DNA of 5,486 nt from Senegalimassilia sp003474385 (GTDB lineage Bacteria > Actinomycetota > Coriobacteriia > Coriobacteriales > Eggerthellaceae): positions 1-5,486 of the forward strand of contig NZ_QUCY01000046.1 of assembly GCF_003474385.1 (NCBI RefSeq), given 5' to 3'. A program made the position numbers and the translations under genes. Positions within the stretch are counted from its first letter, which is position 1. Each line of letters starts with the position of its first letter. Shown here piece by piece: positions 1-5,486 of this stretch. The notes below the pieces were generated by a model. It did no database searches and was not told where the DNA came from. It saw only the letters and a list, made by a program, of their open reading frames with translations.

Positions 1-2
1 TC

Positions 3-1778
3 GCCGCGGGGGACTTCGCGGCCGCGGCAATCGCGGCGTCGGGCGCGAACCCGATCCTCGACCCGAAGGCCGCCATGGCGGCGATACCCGCGGCGCTCCG
101 CGCGGGGCGCGTCTTCTCCGCGGAGGCGCTTCCCCTGTGCGCGGGGACCGCCTGCGCGTGCGGCGCGCCCCTCGCCTGGGCGCGCTCCCTGGGGACCAAG
201 GGGGCCCGGCGCGACGGCGAGGAGCACGGGAGCTCCAGGTGGGCCACGCCTAAGGACATCGCGCCCTTCGGCGACCCCAAGGACCCCGACAACAACATCA
301 TCCTCACCGACAACGCGCGCATCCGCCTCGTGAGCCGCAGGTTCGACCTCTCCACCGACACCAACGACAACGTGCTCGTGGTTGGAGGACCCGGCACCGG
401 CAAGACGCGCTACTACGTCAAGCCGAACCTCCTGCAGGCCAACGCCAGCTTCTTCGTGACCGACCCGAAGGGCACGCTCATCCGCGAGATGGGCGGCGCG
501 CTGGCGGAGCTCGGCTACGAGATCCGCGCGTTCGACACCATCGACTTCTCGCGCTCCATGCGCTTCAACCCCATAGCCTACATACGCGACGAGGCGGGCG
601 TCATCCGCTTCGCCCGCGGCATCGTCGCCAACACCGAGGGCGAGGCCGACCACAAGGGCGACCCCTACTGGGAGAAGGCCGAGCGCCTGGTCTACACCGC
701 ACTCACGGCCTACCTCGTCATGCACTGCGAGCCCGCCGACCGAAACCTCGACGGGCTGCTCACGCTGCTCTCGCTCGCCGACGCCCGCGACGACCCGGGC
801 TACATGAGCCCGCTCGACATGGTGTTCCGCGAGCTGGAGACCGGTGAGCGCTACGTCAGGCGCGGCGGCGCCTCGGCGGAGGGCGGATCGCTGCGCGGCT
901 TCGCCGAGGAGGACGGCGCGTGGGAGTGGGTCAAGGTCCGCGAGCCCGCGCCGCCCGACGACTTCGCGTTCGCGAGCTACCGCGAGTTCCGCGTGGCCGC
1001 CGGCGACACCATGAAGTCGATGCTCTCGAGCTGCAACGTCCGCCTGAAGCCGCTGTCCATCCGCGCCGTCCGCGACCTCACCTCCAAAGACGAGCTCGAT
1101 CTCGCCCACATGGGCGACGAGGGAGCCAAGGTCGCGCTCTTCGCGTCGATGAGCGACACCGACTCGACCTTCGACTTCCTGTTCGCCCTGCTCATGGACA
1201 CGGCCGTGAGCGCGCTTTGCGCCGAGGCGCTCGAGGCGCACGGCGGATCGCTGCCCACGACGGTGCACTTCGTCTTCGACGAGTTCGCCAACATCGGGCG
1301 CATACCCGACTTCGAGCGGACCATCGCGGTCACCCGCAGCAGGAACATCGCGGTCTCGATGATCGCCCAGTCGCTCTCGCAGCTGAAGGAGACCTACGGC
1401 GACAACAACGCCGAGACCATCGTGAACGCCTGCGACACGCTGCTCTACCTGGGCGGCAAGGCGAACGAGACCAACGAGGAGATCAGCAAGATGGCCGGCA
1501 AGCAGACGGTGGCGAGCGAGACGCAGAGCGACTCGCGAGGCGCCGGCTGGACCCGGACCGTGAACCGGGGCATCTCCGAGCGCGACCTCATACAGCCCGC
1601 CGAGGTGGCGCGCATGCCGCGCGAGGACGCGCTCGTGCTCGTGAACGGGTGCATGCCGCTCATGGACCGGAAGTACCGGCTCGAGCGCCACCCGCGCTCG
1701 CGCCTGCTCGAGGGGGCCGCCCGCCGCGGCCCGTTCGACTTCGCGGAGTACCGCAGGCGGAAGGACGGCGCCTCGTGA
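3..1778 (+). CDS. VirD4/TraG-type conjugative coupling ATPase (5' end outside window)
   Basis: This is the type IV coupling protein, a membrane-anchored ATPase that brings the relaxase-bound DNA strand to the secretion channel at the inner face of the membrane. The frame is open without a stop from base 3, so the true start lies to the left. The ATG at 75 is internal: the Ala-rich stretch before it and the moderately hydrophobic segment at about 132-186 look like the end of the usual N-terminal membrane region. Seen motifs: a 'GSSRWATPKDIAPF' block as in Firmicutes VirD4 proteins (about 225-270), Walker A GGPGTGKT (384-407, Lys codon 402-404), 'VTDPKGT' (456-476), and the Walker B-like 'FVFDEFANIG' (about 1269-1298, Asp codon 1278-1280). 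An 'IAQSLSQL' sensor-like segment follows. Relative to Firmicutes homologues as I remember them, it has an extra acidic/aromatic stretch at about 840-970. It is followed by an 84-nt gap and then the Maff2-like gene. The family call is secure; the exact length is unknown. Confidence 0.95.
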   Translation, partial: AAGDFAAAAIAASGANPILDPKAAMAAIPAALRAGRVFSAEALPLCAGTACACGAPLAWARSLGTKGARRDGEEHGSSRWATPKDIAPFGDPKDPDNNIILTDNARIRLVSRRFDLSTDTNDNVLVVGGPGTGKTRYYVKPNLLQANASFFVTDPKGTLIREMGGALAELGYEIRAFDTIDFSRSMRFNPIAYIRDEAGVIRFARGIVANTEGEADHKGDPYWEKAERLVYTALTAYLVMHCEPADRNLDGLLTLLSLADARDDPGYMSPLDMVFRELETGERYVRRGGASAEGGSLRGFAEEDGAWEWVKVREPAPPDDFAFASYREFRVAAGDTMKSMLSSCNVRLKPLSIRAVRDLTSKDELDLAHMGDEGAKVALFASMSDTDSTFDFLFALLMDTAVSALCAEALEAHGGSLPTTVHFVFDEFANIGRIPDFERTIAVTRSRNIAVSMIAQSLSQLKETYGDNNAETIVNACDTLLYLGGKANETNEEISKMAGKQTVASETQSDSRGAGWTRTVNRGISERDLIQPAEVARMPREDALVLVNGCMPLMDRKYRLERHPRSRLLEGAARRGPFDFAEYRRRKDGAS

Positions 1779-1799
1779 CGGGGCCGCGGAGGGCGCGGG

Positions 1800-1820
1800 C
1801 CTCCCCCGCCGCGGGGGAGG
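1800..1820. repeat. Perfect 21-nt GC-rich inverted repeat between virD4-like and Maff2-like genes
   Basis: The arms cctcccccgc (1800-1809) and gcgggggagg (1811-1820) are exact reverse complements around a single C at 1810. As RNA it could form a stem of about 9 G/C-rich pairs with a 3-nt loop. No T-run follows (the next bases are agcagcaagg), so it is not a standard intrinsic terminator. It may cause partial termination, block 3'-exonuclease decay of the upstream message, or protect the 5' end of a processed downstream message. It lies in the only intergenic gap of the window. The structure is seen; the function is inferred. Confidence 0.6.
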
Positions 1821-1850
1821 AGCAGCAAGGAACATCGTCAACCGAAAGCA

Positions 1851-1856
1851 AAGGAG
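1851..1856 (+). promoter_or_regulatory. Ribosome binding site of the Maff2-like gene
   Basis: AAGGAG lies 6 nt before the ATG at 1863. The preceding stretch from 1821 is A-rich and looks weakly structured, unlike the GC-rich surroundings, which should favour efficient initiation. It fixes the start of the small gene. Confidence 0.75.
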
Positions 1857-1862
1857 AGCAGC

Positions 1863-2078
1863 ATGCTCGCAAACGTCATCAAGCTCGTGTCGGGCTGCGT
1901 GACCTTCCTCGGCGGCTTCCTGGTCGTGTGGGGAGCGGTCTCGCTCGGCCTGGCCATCAGGGAGCAGCAGGGCGGCCCGCAGATCGCGACCGCCATTTCC
2001 ACCATCGCCGGCGGCGCGATCATCATCGCCGCGTCGGTCTACTTCGGGCAGCTGGACACGTCCTGGCTGCCGGCATAG
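1863..2078 (+). CDS. Maff2-like small integral membrane protein of the conjugation module
   Basis: This is a 71-residue, very hydrophobic protein. Two predicted membrane helices are visible by eye, at about residues 7-31 and 41-61. They are joined by a short polar loop (REQQGGPQ), and a short tail ends in WLPA. The motif 'LGGFLVVWGAVSLG' followed by a Gly/Ile/Ala-rich second helix, the length, and the position between virD4-like and PrgI-like genes match the Maff2 family of mobile-element membrane proteins. No signal-peptide cleavage site is evident. Its role is not established. The size, two-helix shape and strong ribosome binding site would fit a pilin-like (VirB2-like) or small channel subunit needed in many copies, but this is inference. 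The stop codon lies 12 nt before the next gene, in the same reading phase. Confidence 0.85.
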   Translation: MLANVIKLVSGCVTFLGGFLVVWGAVSLGLAIREQQGGPQIATAISTIAGGAIIIAASVYFGQLDTSWLPA

Positions 2079-2090
2079 GGGGCGTCGCGG

Positions 2091-2516
2091 ATGGCGCTCC
2101 GGATACCGGTGCAGAAGGACATCGGGGAGTACGAGGAGAAGATCGTCGGGAAGATGAGCCTGCGCACGCTCGCATGCGTGTCGCTCGGCTTCGGCAGCGC
2201 GGTCGGGGCGGCGGCCTTCGTCCACCTGGGCCTGCACGCCGACGTCGCGGACGCGGCCTTCCCGATCATGCTCTGCAGCATGCCGTTCTGGCTCGCCGGG
2301 TTCTGGCGGCCCTTCGGCATGCGCGCCGAGGAGCTGCTGCCGCTTTTGGCGGCACACGAGCTCTCCCCGCAGCTGCTCGCGTACGAGCCCTGCCTCGCCG
2401 GGAGCCTCCCCGAGGGCTCGCCGCGCCCGGGCCGCCCGGGACGTCGCGCGAGGCGCAGGGCAAGGAAGAAAGGAGCCGAGCTCTATGAGCCGAGCAAGAA
2501 GCAACAAGGAGAATAG
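2091..2516 (+). CDS. PrgI family T4SS membrane protein (VirB3-like role)
   Basis: This 141-residue protein begins with MALRIPVQKDIGEYEEKIVG, the hallmark N-terminus of PrgI family proteins (x-x-V-P-K/Q-D-I-x-E-Y-E-x-K). Two hydrophobic helices follow at about residues 25-47 and 50-72, then 'PFGMRAEELLPLLAAHEL', which resembles the family's post-membrane segment. PrgI-like proteins sit just before the VirB4 ATPase and are thought to fill the place of VirB3 as an inner-membrane channel component. A weak purine-rich site, AGGGGG (2077-2082), overlaps the preceding stop. No earlier in-frame start exists because the Maff2-like stop codon is in the same phase. Odd feature: residues 109-141 form a Pro/Gly/Arg-rich, strongly basic tail (RRARRRARKK), and its last codons overlap the VirB4 gene by 32 nt. 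Confidence 0.88.
   Translation: MALRIPVQKDIGEYEEKIVGKMSLRTLACVSLGFGSAVGAAAFVHLGLHADVADAAFPIMLCSMPFWLAGFWRPFGMRAEELLPLLAAHELSPQLLAYEPCLAGSLPEGSPRPGRPGRRARRRARKKGAELYEPSKKQQGE
2426..2440. repeat. 15-nt GC-rich odd palindrome inside the PrgI tail
   Basis: CCCGGGC, a central C and GCCCGGG form a perfect 7+1+7 inverted repeat. It lies in the codons for the Pro-Gly-Arg-Pro-Gly linker of the PrgI-like tail, about 44 nt before the VirB4 start. It could fold in the mRNA near the VirB4 initiation region. Given the very GC-rich local sequence, chance is a reasonable explanation. Confidence 0.35.
2469..2475 (+). promoter_or_regulatory. Ribosome binding site of the VirB4-like gene
   Basis: AAAGGAG lies 9 nt before the ATG at 2485, inside the 3' end of the PrgI-like gene. 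It supports the 2485 start and a 32-nt overlap, with translation of the two genes probably coupled. The next in-frame ATG, at 2638, lacks a comparable site. Confidence 0.7.
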
Positions 2517-4962
2517 GCCGAAGCGCCCGAGCACCCTCGGGCTGCTCCTCGGCGGCACGGGCGGGCGCAAGGACGCCTCGAAGGGCGCGGAGGCCGAGCG
2601 GCAGAGGCGCCGCCGGGAGCGCGACCGCTCGCGCGAGATGGCCGCCTACGTCGGCTACGACGCCATGTACAGGGACGGCATCGCCCAGGTGATGCCCGGG
2701 GTGTTCAGCCAGACGGTCGAGTTCTCCGACATCAGCTACCAGTCCGCGCGCAAGGAGGCGCGCGAGACGGCCTTCACCGTGATGAGCTCGCTGTTCAACT
2801 ACTTCCCGGCGGACTCCCACGTGCAGCTCCAGGTAGTGAACGCGCCCATCCCCGCCGACGAGGTCGGCCGCAAGGTCTTCTTCGAGCCCGGGGAGCGCGC
2901 CACCGCCGGGCTCGCCGAAGAGTACAACCGGATCCTCAACGACAAGATGCGCGAGGGCGTCTCGAACCTCGTGCGCCACCGCTACCTGACCTACGCCGTG
3001 GGCGCCGACGACGTCGACGCCGCGGTGCCCAAGCTCGCGCGCATCCGGGGCGACGTGGAGCAGACGCTCGCGCGCATACGCTGCTCGTCGCGCGCCCTCG
3101 ACGGCGTCGAGAGGCTCGAGCTTTTGCAGGGGCAGCTGCGCCCGGGGTCGCGCTTCGAGTTCTCCTGGGACAAATTGTCCCCGACGTCGGGAGCGCGCAC
3201 GAAGGACTTCGTCATGCCCTCCACGCTCGACTTCAAGCCCGAGGGCAGGTCCGACTGCTTCCGCAGCGACGGGCGCTACGGCGCGGTGCTCGCGGTGCGC
3301 AGCTTCGGGTCGGTCATCGAGGAGACCTACCTCGCCTCCATCATCGACCTGCCGCTGCCGCTCAACGTGACGCTGCACGTGCAGCCCATCGCGCAGAGCG
3401 AGGCGCTCGCGCTCGTGAAGCGCCAGATCGACTGGATGGACAAGGAGATCATCGACGAGCAGATGAGCGCCGTGAAGAAGGGCTACGACTACCAGATCCT
3501 GCCGCCCGAGCTGCGCTTCTCGAAGGAGGAGGCCGAGGAGCTGCTCGACTTCCTGCGCAACAAGTCCGAGCGCCTGTTCGTCTACACGGGCCTCGTCTAC
3601 ACCTGGGCCGACAGCCTCGAGGAGCTCGACCGCCGCGTCCAGCAGGTGACGAGCGTCGCGCAGGGCTGCACGATCGGCCTCGAGCCGCTCCACTTCCGGC
3701 AGCGCCAGGCTCTCAACTCGGTGCTCCCGCTCGGGGACAACCACGTCACCGTGAGCCGCTACCTCACCACGGGGCAGGTGGCCATGCAGATGCCCTTCGC
3801 CAGCCAGAGCCTCGACGAGGCGGGCGGAGGCTACTACGGGCAGTCCAGGGAGAGCGGGAACCTGGTGCTGTGCGACCGCAAGCGCCTGGCGAGCCCCATG
3901 GGCTTCGTGTGCGGCAAGCCCGGATCGGGCAAGAGCTTCTCGGTGAAGCGCGAGATAACCAACACCGTGCTCGCGCACCCCGAGGACGAGGTCGTGATCT
4001 TCGACCCGGCCGGCGAGTACGGCAACCTCGTCGGCGCGCTCGGCGGTGCGAACGTCGAGCTCGCCCCGGGATGCTCGGCGGTGCTCAACCCCCTCGACAC
4101 CGCCGACGTCGCGGACCGCGCCGACGCCGCCAAGCTCGCGTACAAGACCGACGCGGTGCTCGCGCTCTCGAGCGCGCTCATGGCCGAGGGCCGCGAGGGC
4201 CTGCCGGAGCGCGACCGCTCGATCATCGCCCGCTGCGTCGGCGAGGCGTACCGGGAGTGCGCGAGGGACGGCCGCCTGCCCACGCTCGGCGACTTCCACG
4301 CGGCGCTGCTCGCTCAGCCCGAGCCCGAGGCCGCCGACATCGCGCTGCGCTACGAGCGCTACGTGAAGGGCGCGTTCTCCTTCTTCAACGGCCAGAGCAA
4401 CGTGGCGCTCGACAACCGCATCACCAACATCGACATGCACGGCCTCGGCCAGAACATGCGCGTGTTCGGCATGATCACGGCGCTCGAGATGGTGCGCAAC
4501 CGCGTGATGGTAACGCCGCCGCGCCCCAACTACACCTGGCTCTACATCGACGAGGTGCAGAGCCTCTTCGCGCACCCGACGGTGGTCGAGTACTTCGCCC
4601 GCCTGTGGCGCGAGGGGCGCAAGTTCGGCCTCATCTGCACCGGCATCAGCCAGAACACGAGCCACATGCTGGCCAACGCCGAGGCCCGCGACATGGTGCT
4701 CAACTCCGAGTTCTTCCTGCTGCACAAGCAGTCCACCGCCGACCTCGACGCATGGGCGGAGATGCTCCAGCTCTCCGCCACGGAGCGCGGCTACATCGGC
4801 GACGCCGTCAAGCCCGGCGAGGGCCTGCTCATCAGCGCCGGGATCCGCGTGCCCATCACCGACGACTTCCCGAAAGGCCCGCTCTACGACCTGTGGAACA
4901 CCAAGCCCGCAGAGGTCGCCGAGCGCGAGATGCGCCGGGCGGCGCGAGAGGCGGAGGAATAG
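2485..4962 (+). CDS. VirB4/TraE-type conjugative transfer ATPase
   Basis: This 825-residue cytoplasmic or membrane-associated AAA+-like ATPase would energise assembly of, and transport through, the conjugation channel. Residues 1-52 are a basic, Arg/Lys-rich leader. A VirB4 N-terminal domain follows, beginning 'YDAMYRDGIAQV' (about 58-69) with 'VEFSDISYQSARKE' (78-91), as in Firmicutes conjugative VirB4 proteins. The C-terminal ATPase domain has Walker A GKPGSGKS (477-484), 'VVIFDPAGEYGNL' (503-515), the conserved block 'FFNGQSNVALDNRI' (633-646), Walker B-like 'WLYIDEVQ' (685-692), and 'ICTGISQN' with a likely sensor Gln at 723. The end, 'DDFPKGPLYDLWNTKP', also fits the family, so the gene looks full length and intact. 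It starts within the PrgI-like gene and ends 2 nt before the next start. It carries one copy of the GGGACAAATTGTCCC palindrome, at codons for W228-P233. The identification is firm. Confidence 0.96.
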   Translation: MSRARSNKENRPKRPSTLGLLLGGTGGRKDASKGAEAERQRRRRERDRSREMAAYVGYDAMYRDGIAQVMPGVFSQTVEFSDISYQSARKEARETAFTVMSSLFNYFPADSHVQLQVVNAPIPADEVGRKVFFEPGERATAGLAEEYNRILNDKMREGVSNLVRHRYLTYAVGADDVDAAVPKLARIRGDVEQTLARIRCSSRALDGVERLELLQGQLRPGSRFEFSWDKLSPTSGARTKDFVMPSTLDFKPEGRSDCFRSDGRYGAVLAVRSFGSVIEETYLASIIDLPLPLNVTLHVQPIAQSEALALVKRQIDWMDKEIIDEQMSAVKKGYDYQILPPELRFSKEEAEELLDFLRNKSERLFVYTGLVYTWADSLEELDRRVQQVTSVAQGCTIGLEPLHFRQRQALNSVLPLGDNHVTVSRYLTTGQVAMQMPFASQSLDEAGGGYYGQSRESGNLVLCDRKRLASPMGFVCGKPGSGKSFSVKREITNTVLAHPEDEVVIFDPAGEYGNLVGALGGANVELAPGCSAVLNPLDTADVADRADAAKLAYKTDAVLALSSALMAEGREGLPERDRSIIARCVGEAYRECARDGRLPTLGDFHAALLAQPEPEAADIALRYERYVKGAFSFFNGQSNVALDNRITNIDMHGLGQNMRVFGMITALEMVRNRVMVTPPRPNYTWLYIDEVQSLFAHPTVVEYFARLWREGRKFGLICTGISQNTSHMLANAEARDMVLNSEFFLLHKQSTADLDAWAEMLQLSATERGYIGDAVKPGEGLLISAGIRVPITDDFPKGPLYDLWNTKPAEVAEREMRRAAREAEE
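3167..3181. repeat. GGGACAAATTGTCCC odd palindrome, copy 1 (inside VirB4-like gene)
   Basis: This perfect 7+1+7 inverted repeat (GGGACAA, A, TTGTCCC) is identical to the copy at 5173-5187. The flanks differ from those of copy 2 immediately on both sides, and the palindrome itself does not extend. It encodes the end of Trp228, then Asp-Lys-Leu-Ser and the start of Pro233, between the conserved 'FSW' and 'TKDF' parts of the N-terminal domain. Its AAATT centre and the TTG leucine codon are unusual in this GC-rich gene. Confidence 0.7.
4953..4958 (+). promoter_or_regulatory. Ribosome binding site of the gene after VirB4
   Basis: GGAGGA lies in the last codons of the VirB4-like gene, 6 nt before the ATG at 4965. 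With only 2 nt between the stop (4960-4962) and the start, translation is probably coupled. Confidence 0.7.
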
Positions 4963-4964
4963 GA

Positions 4965-5486
4965 ATGGCCGGCCCGAGCGAGGGCGGCGGGATGCTCGAG
5001 GTGGTCGGGGCGCAGCGCCGCGACGTGCTCACCGCGGGCGACGTCGCGGAGACCGAGCGCGACGCCCTGGGAAACGTCTCGGAGGGTGCCGGCCCGCTCG
5101 ACGAGGCGGGAGGCCCCGCCGCAACGGCGAAGGGGCGCCCTTCCAGGCCCGACGCGCCGGAAGGCGGGCTCGGGGACAAATTGTCCCAACCAGCCGGCGA
5201 CCGGCGCGCGGCGGCCGCGATGCGCTCGCGCGTCGATGCGGCGAAGCTGGCGATCGCCCGGGAGGCCGTCTCCCAGCTCGACGACTCGGAGGAGCTCGAG
5301 GGCGCCTCGGGCATGTACGACGCGGGGCGTGCGGCCAAGAAGGCCGCGGGAAGGCTGCGGCAGAGGAAGGCGAAGAAAGCAGCCCAAGGCAGCCGCAAGG
5401 CGGCGACCGCGCTCGGCGCCCCAAAGGGAGGCGCGCGCGGCCCCGAGGCAGCCGGCGCGACCGCCCCGGCCAAGCACCAGGCGGCC
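4965..5486 (+). CDS. Low-complexity N-terminus of a transfer-module protein, possibly CD1108-like (3' end outside window)
   Basis: The frame runs open to the right edge, giving 174 residues of an incomplete protein. It starts MAGPSEGGGMLEVVGAQ with a good ribosome binding site 2 nt downstream of the VirB4 stop. Residues about 35-80 are rich in Gly, Pro, Ala and acidic residues. Residues 84-150 look helical and become strongly basic (RRAAAAMRSRVDAAK, then GRAAKKAAGRLRQRKAKKAA), and 150-174 are again Ala/Gly/Pro-rich. No catalytic domain, signal peptide or membrane segment is visible in this part. In related Firmicutes modules the gene after VirB4 is a large protein (CD1108 family) with a charged helical N-terminal region, often carrying a cell-wall hydrolase (NlpC/P60- or CHAP-like) domain further on. 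The segment with 'LDDSEELEGASGMYDAGRAAKK' loosely resembles that N-terminal region. The assignment rests mainly on position. It carries the second copy of the palindrome, at codons for Gly70-Ser74. Confidence 0.7.
   Translation, partial: MAGPSEGGGMLEVVGAQRRDVLTAGDVAETERDALGNVSEGAGPLDEAGGPAATAKGRPSRPDAPEGGLGDKLSQPAGDRRAAAAMRSRVDAAKLAIAREAVSQLDDSEELEGASGMYDAGRAAKKAAGRLRQRKAKKAAQGSRKAATALGAPKGGARGPEAAGATAPAKHQAA
5173..5187. repeat. GGGACAAATTGTCCC odd palindrome, copy 2 (inside gene after VirB4)
   Basis: This exact second copy of the 15-nt palindrome at 3167-3181 is in the same reading phase, again giving Asp-Lys-Leu-Ser (D71-S74). Here it lies in a low-complexity, probably disordered protein segment (EGGLGDKLSQPAG), where any short insertion would be tolerated. 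Confidence 0.7.

Noticed and set aside
75..77. ATG at 75 as the start of the VirD4-like gene
   Set aside because: The frame is open upstream to the window edge with no stop, there is no ribosome binding site before 75, and VirD4 proteins have an N-terminal membrane region that would be missing.
1800..1820. Intrinsic (Rho-independent) terminator
   Set aside because: The stem is strong but no T-rich tract follows, and the downstream genes belong to the same transfer operon.
920..2488. Long + strand open frame (522 codons) across the VirD4-like, Maff2-like and PrgI-like genes
   Set aside because: Its product is Arg/Ala/Gly-rich without motifs, it spans three convincing genes in another phase, and it is explained by high GC content.
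2266..4725. Very long open frame on the minus strand (about 819 codons) opposite the VirB4-like gene
   Set aside because: Its product is a His/Val/Glu/Ala/Arg-rich sequence with no domain sense. It is the expected mirror of a GC-rich coding strand with few stops, while the + strand VirB4 has all family motifs.
4856..5477. Minus-strand open frames opposite the gene after VirB4
   Set aside because: Several overlapping Arg/Pro/Ala-rich frames without motifs or plausible start signals. The + strand frame has a ribosome binding site, tight operon spacing and a sensible position in the module.

Overview
The window is a GC-rich, gene-dense segment of a conjugative type IV secretion (T4SS) operon. 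It very likely comes from an integrative conjugative element or related mobile element in a high-GC Gram-positive bacterium. The gene order (VirD4-type coupling protein, small Maff2-like membrane protein, PrgI-like membrane protein, VirB4-type ATPase, then a large low-complexity protein) and the protein sequences are those of the transfer modules common in Firmicutes elements (the CD1115/Maff2/PrgI/CD1110/CD1108 type set in clostridial nomenclature). The strong G/C bias at third codon positions points to an actinobacterial host, with gut Coriobacteriia (Eggerthella/Gordonibacter-like) my best guess. That host assignment is inference from composition and module type, not proven by the sequence.

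Layout: all genes are on the + strand. 3-1778 is the 3' part of the VirD4-like gene, which is open at the left edge. 1779-1862 is the only real intergenic gap; it holds a perfect 21-nt GC-rich inverted repeat followed by an A-rich leader with a strong ribosome binding site. 1863-2078 encodes a 71-aa two-helix Maff2-like protein. 2091-2516 encodes a 141-aa PrgI-like membrane protein with an unusually basic tail. 2485-4962 encodes an 825-aa VirB4-like ATPase that starts inside the PrgI gene. From 4965 to the right edge runs the start of an alanine-, lysine- and glycine-rich protein that probably corresponds to the CD1108-like transfer protein usually found after VirB4.

How the genes work together: the VirD4-like ATPase would deliver the relaxase-DNA complex to the channel. 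The VirB4-like ATPase would power channel assembly or transport. The Maff2-like and PrgI-like proteins would form membrane parts of the channel. Tight spacing, a 32-nt gene overlap and a 2-nt gap indicate one polycistronic message with translational coupling, probably from a promoter upstream of the window.

The core genes are a known system. The least explained signal is an exact 15-nt odd palindrome (GGGACAAATTGTCCC) that occurs twice, about 2 kb apart, inside two different genes and in the same reading phase (encoding Asp-Lys-Leu-Ser). Its AT-rich centre stands out against the GC-rich background. I see no tRNA, rRNA, CRISPR array, insertion sequence or recombinase gene.
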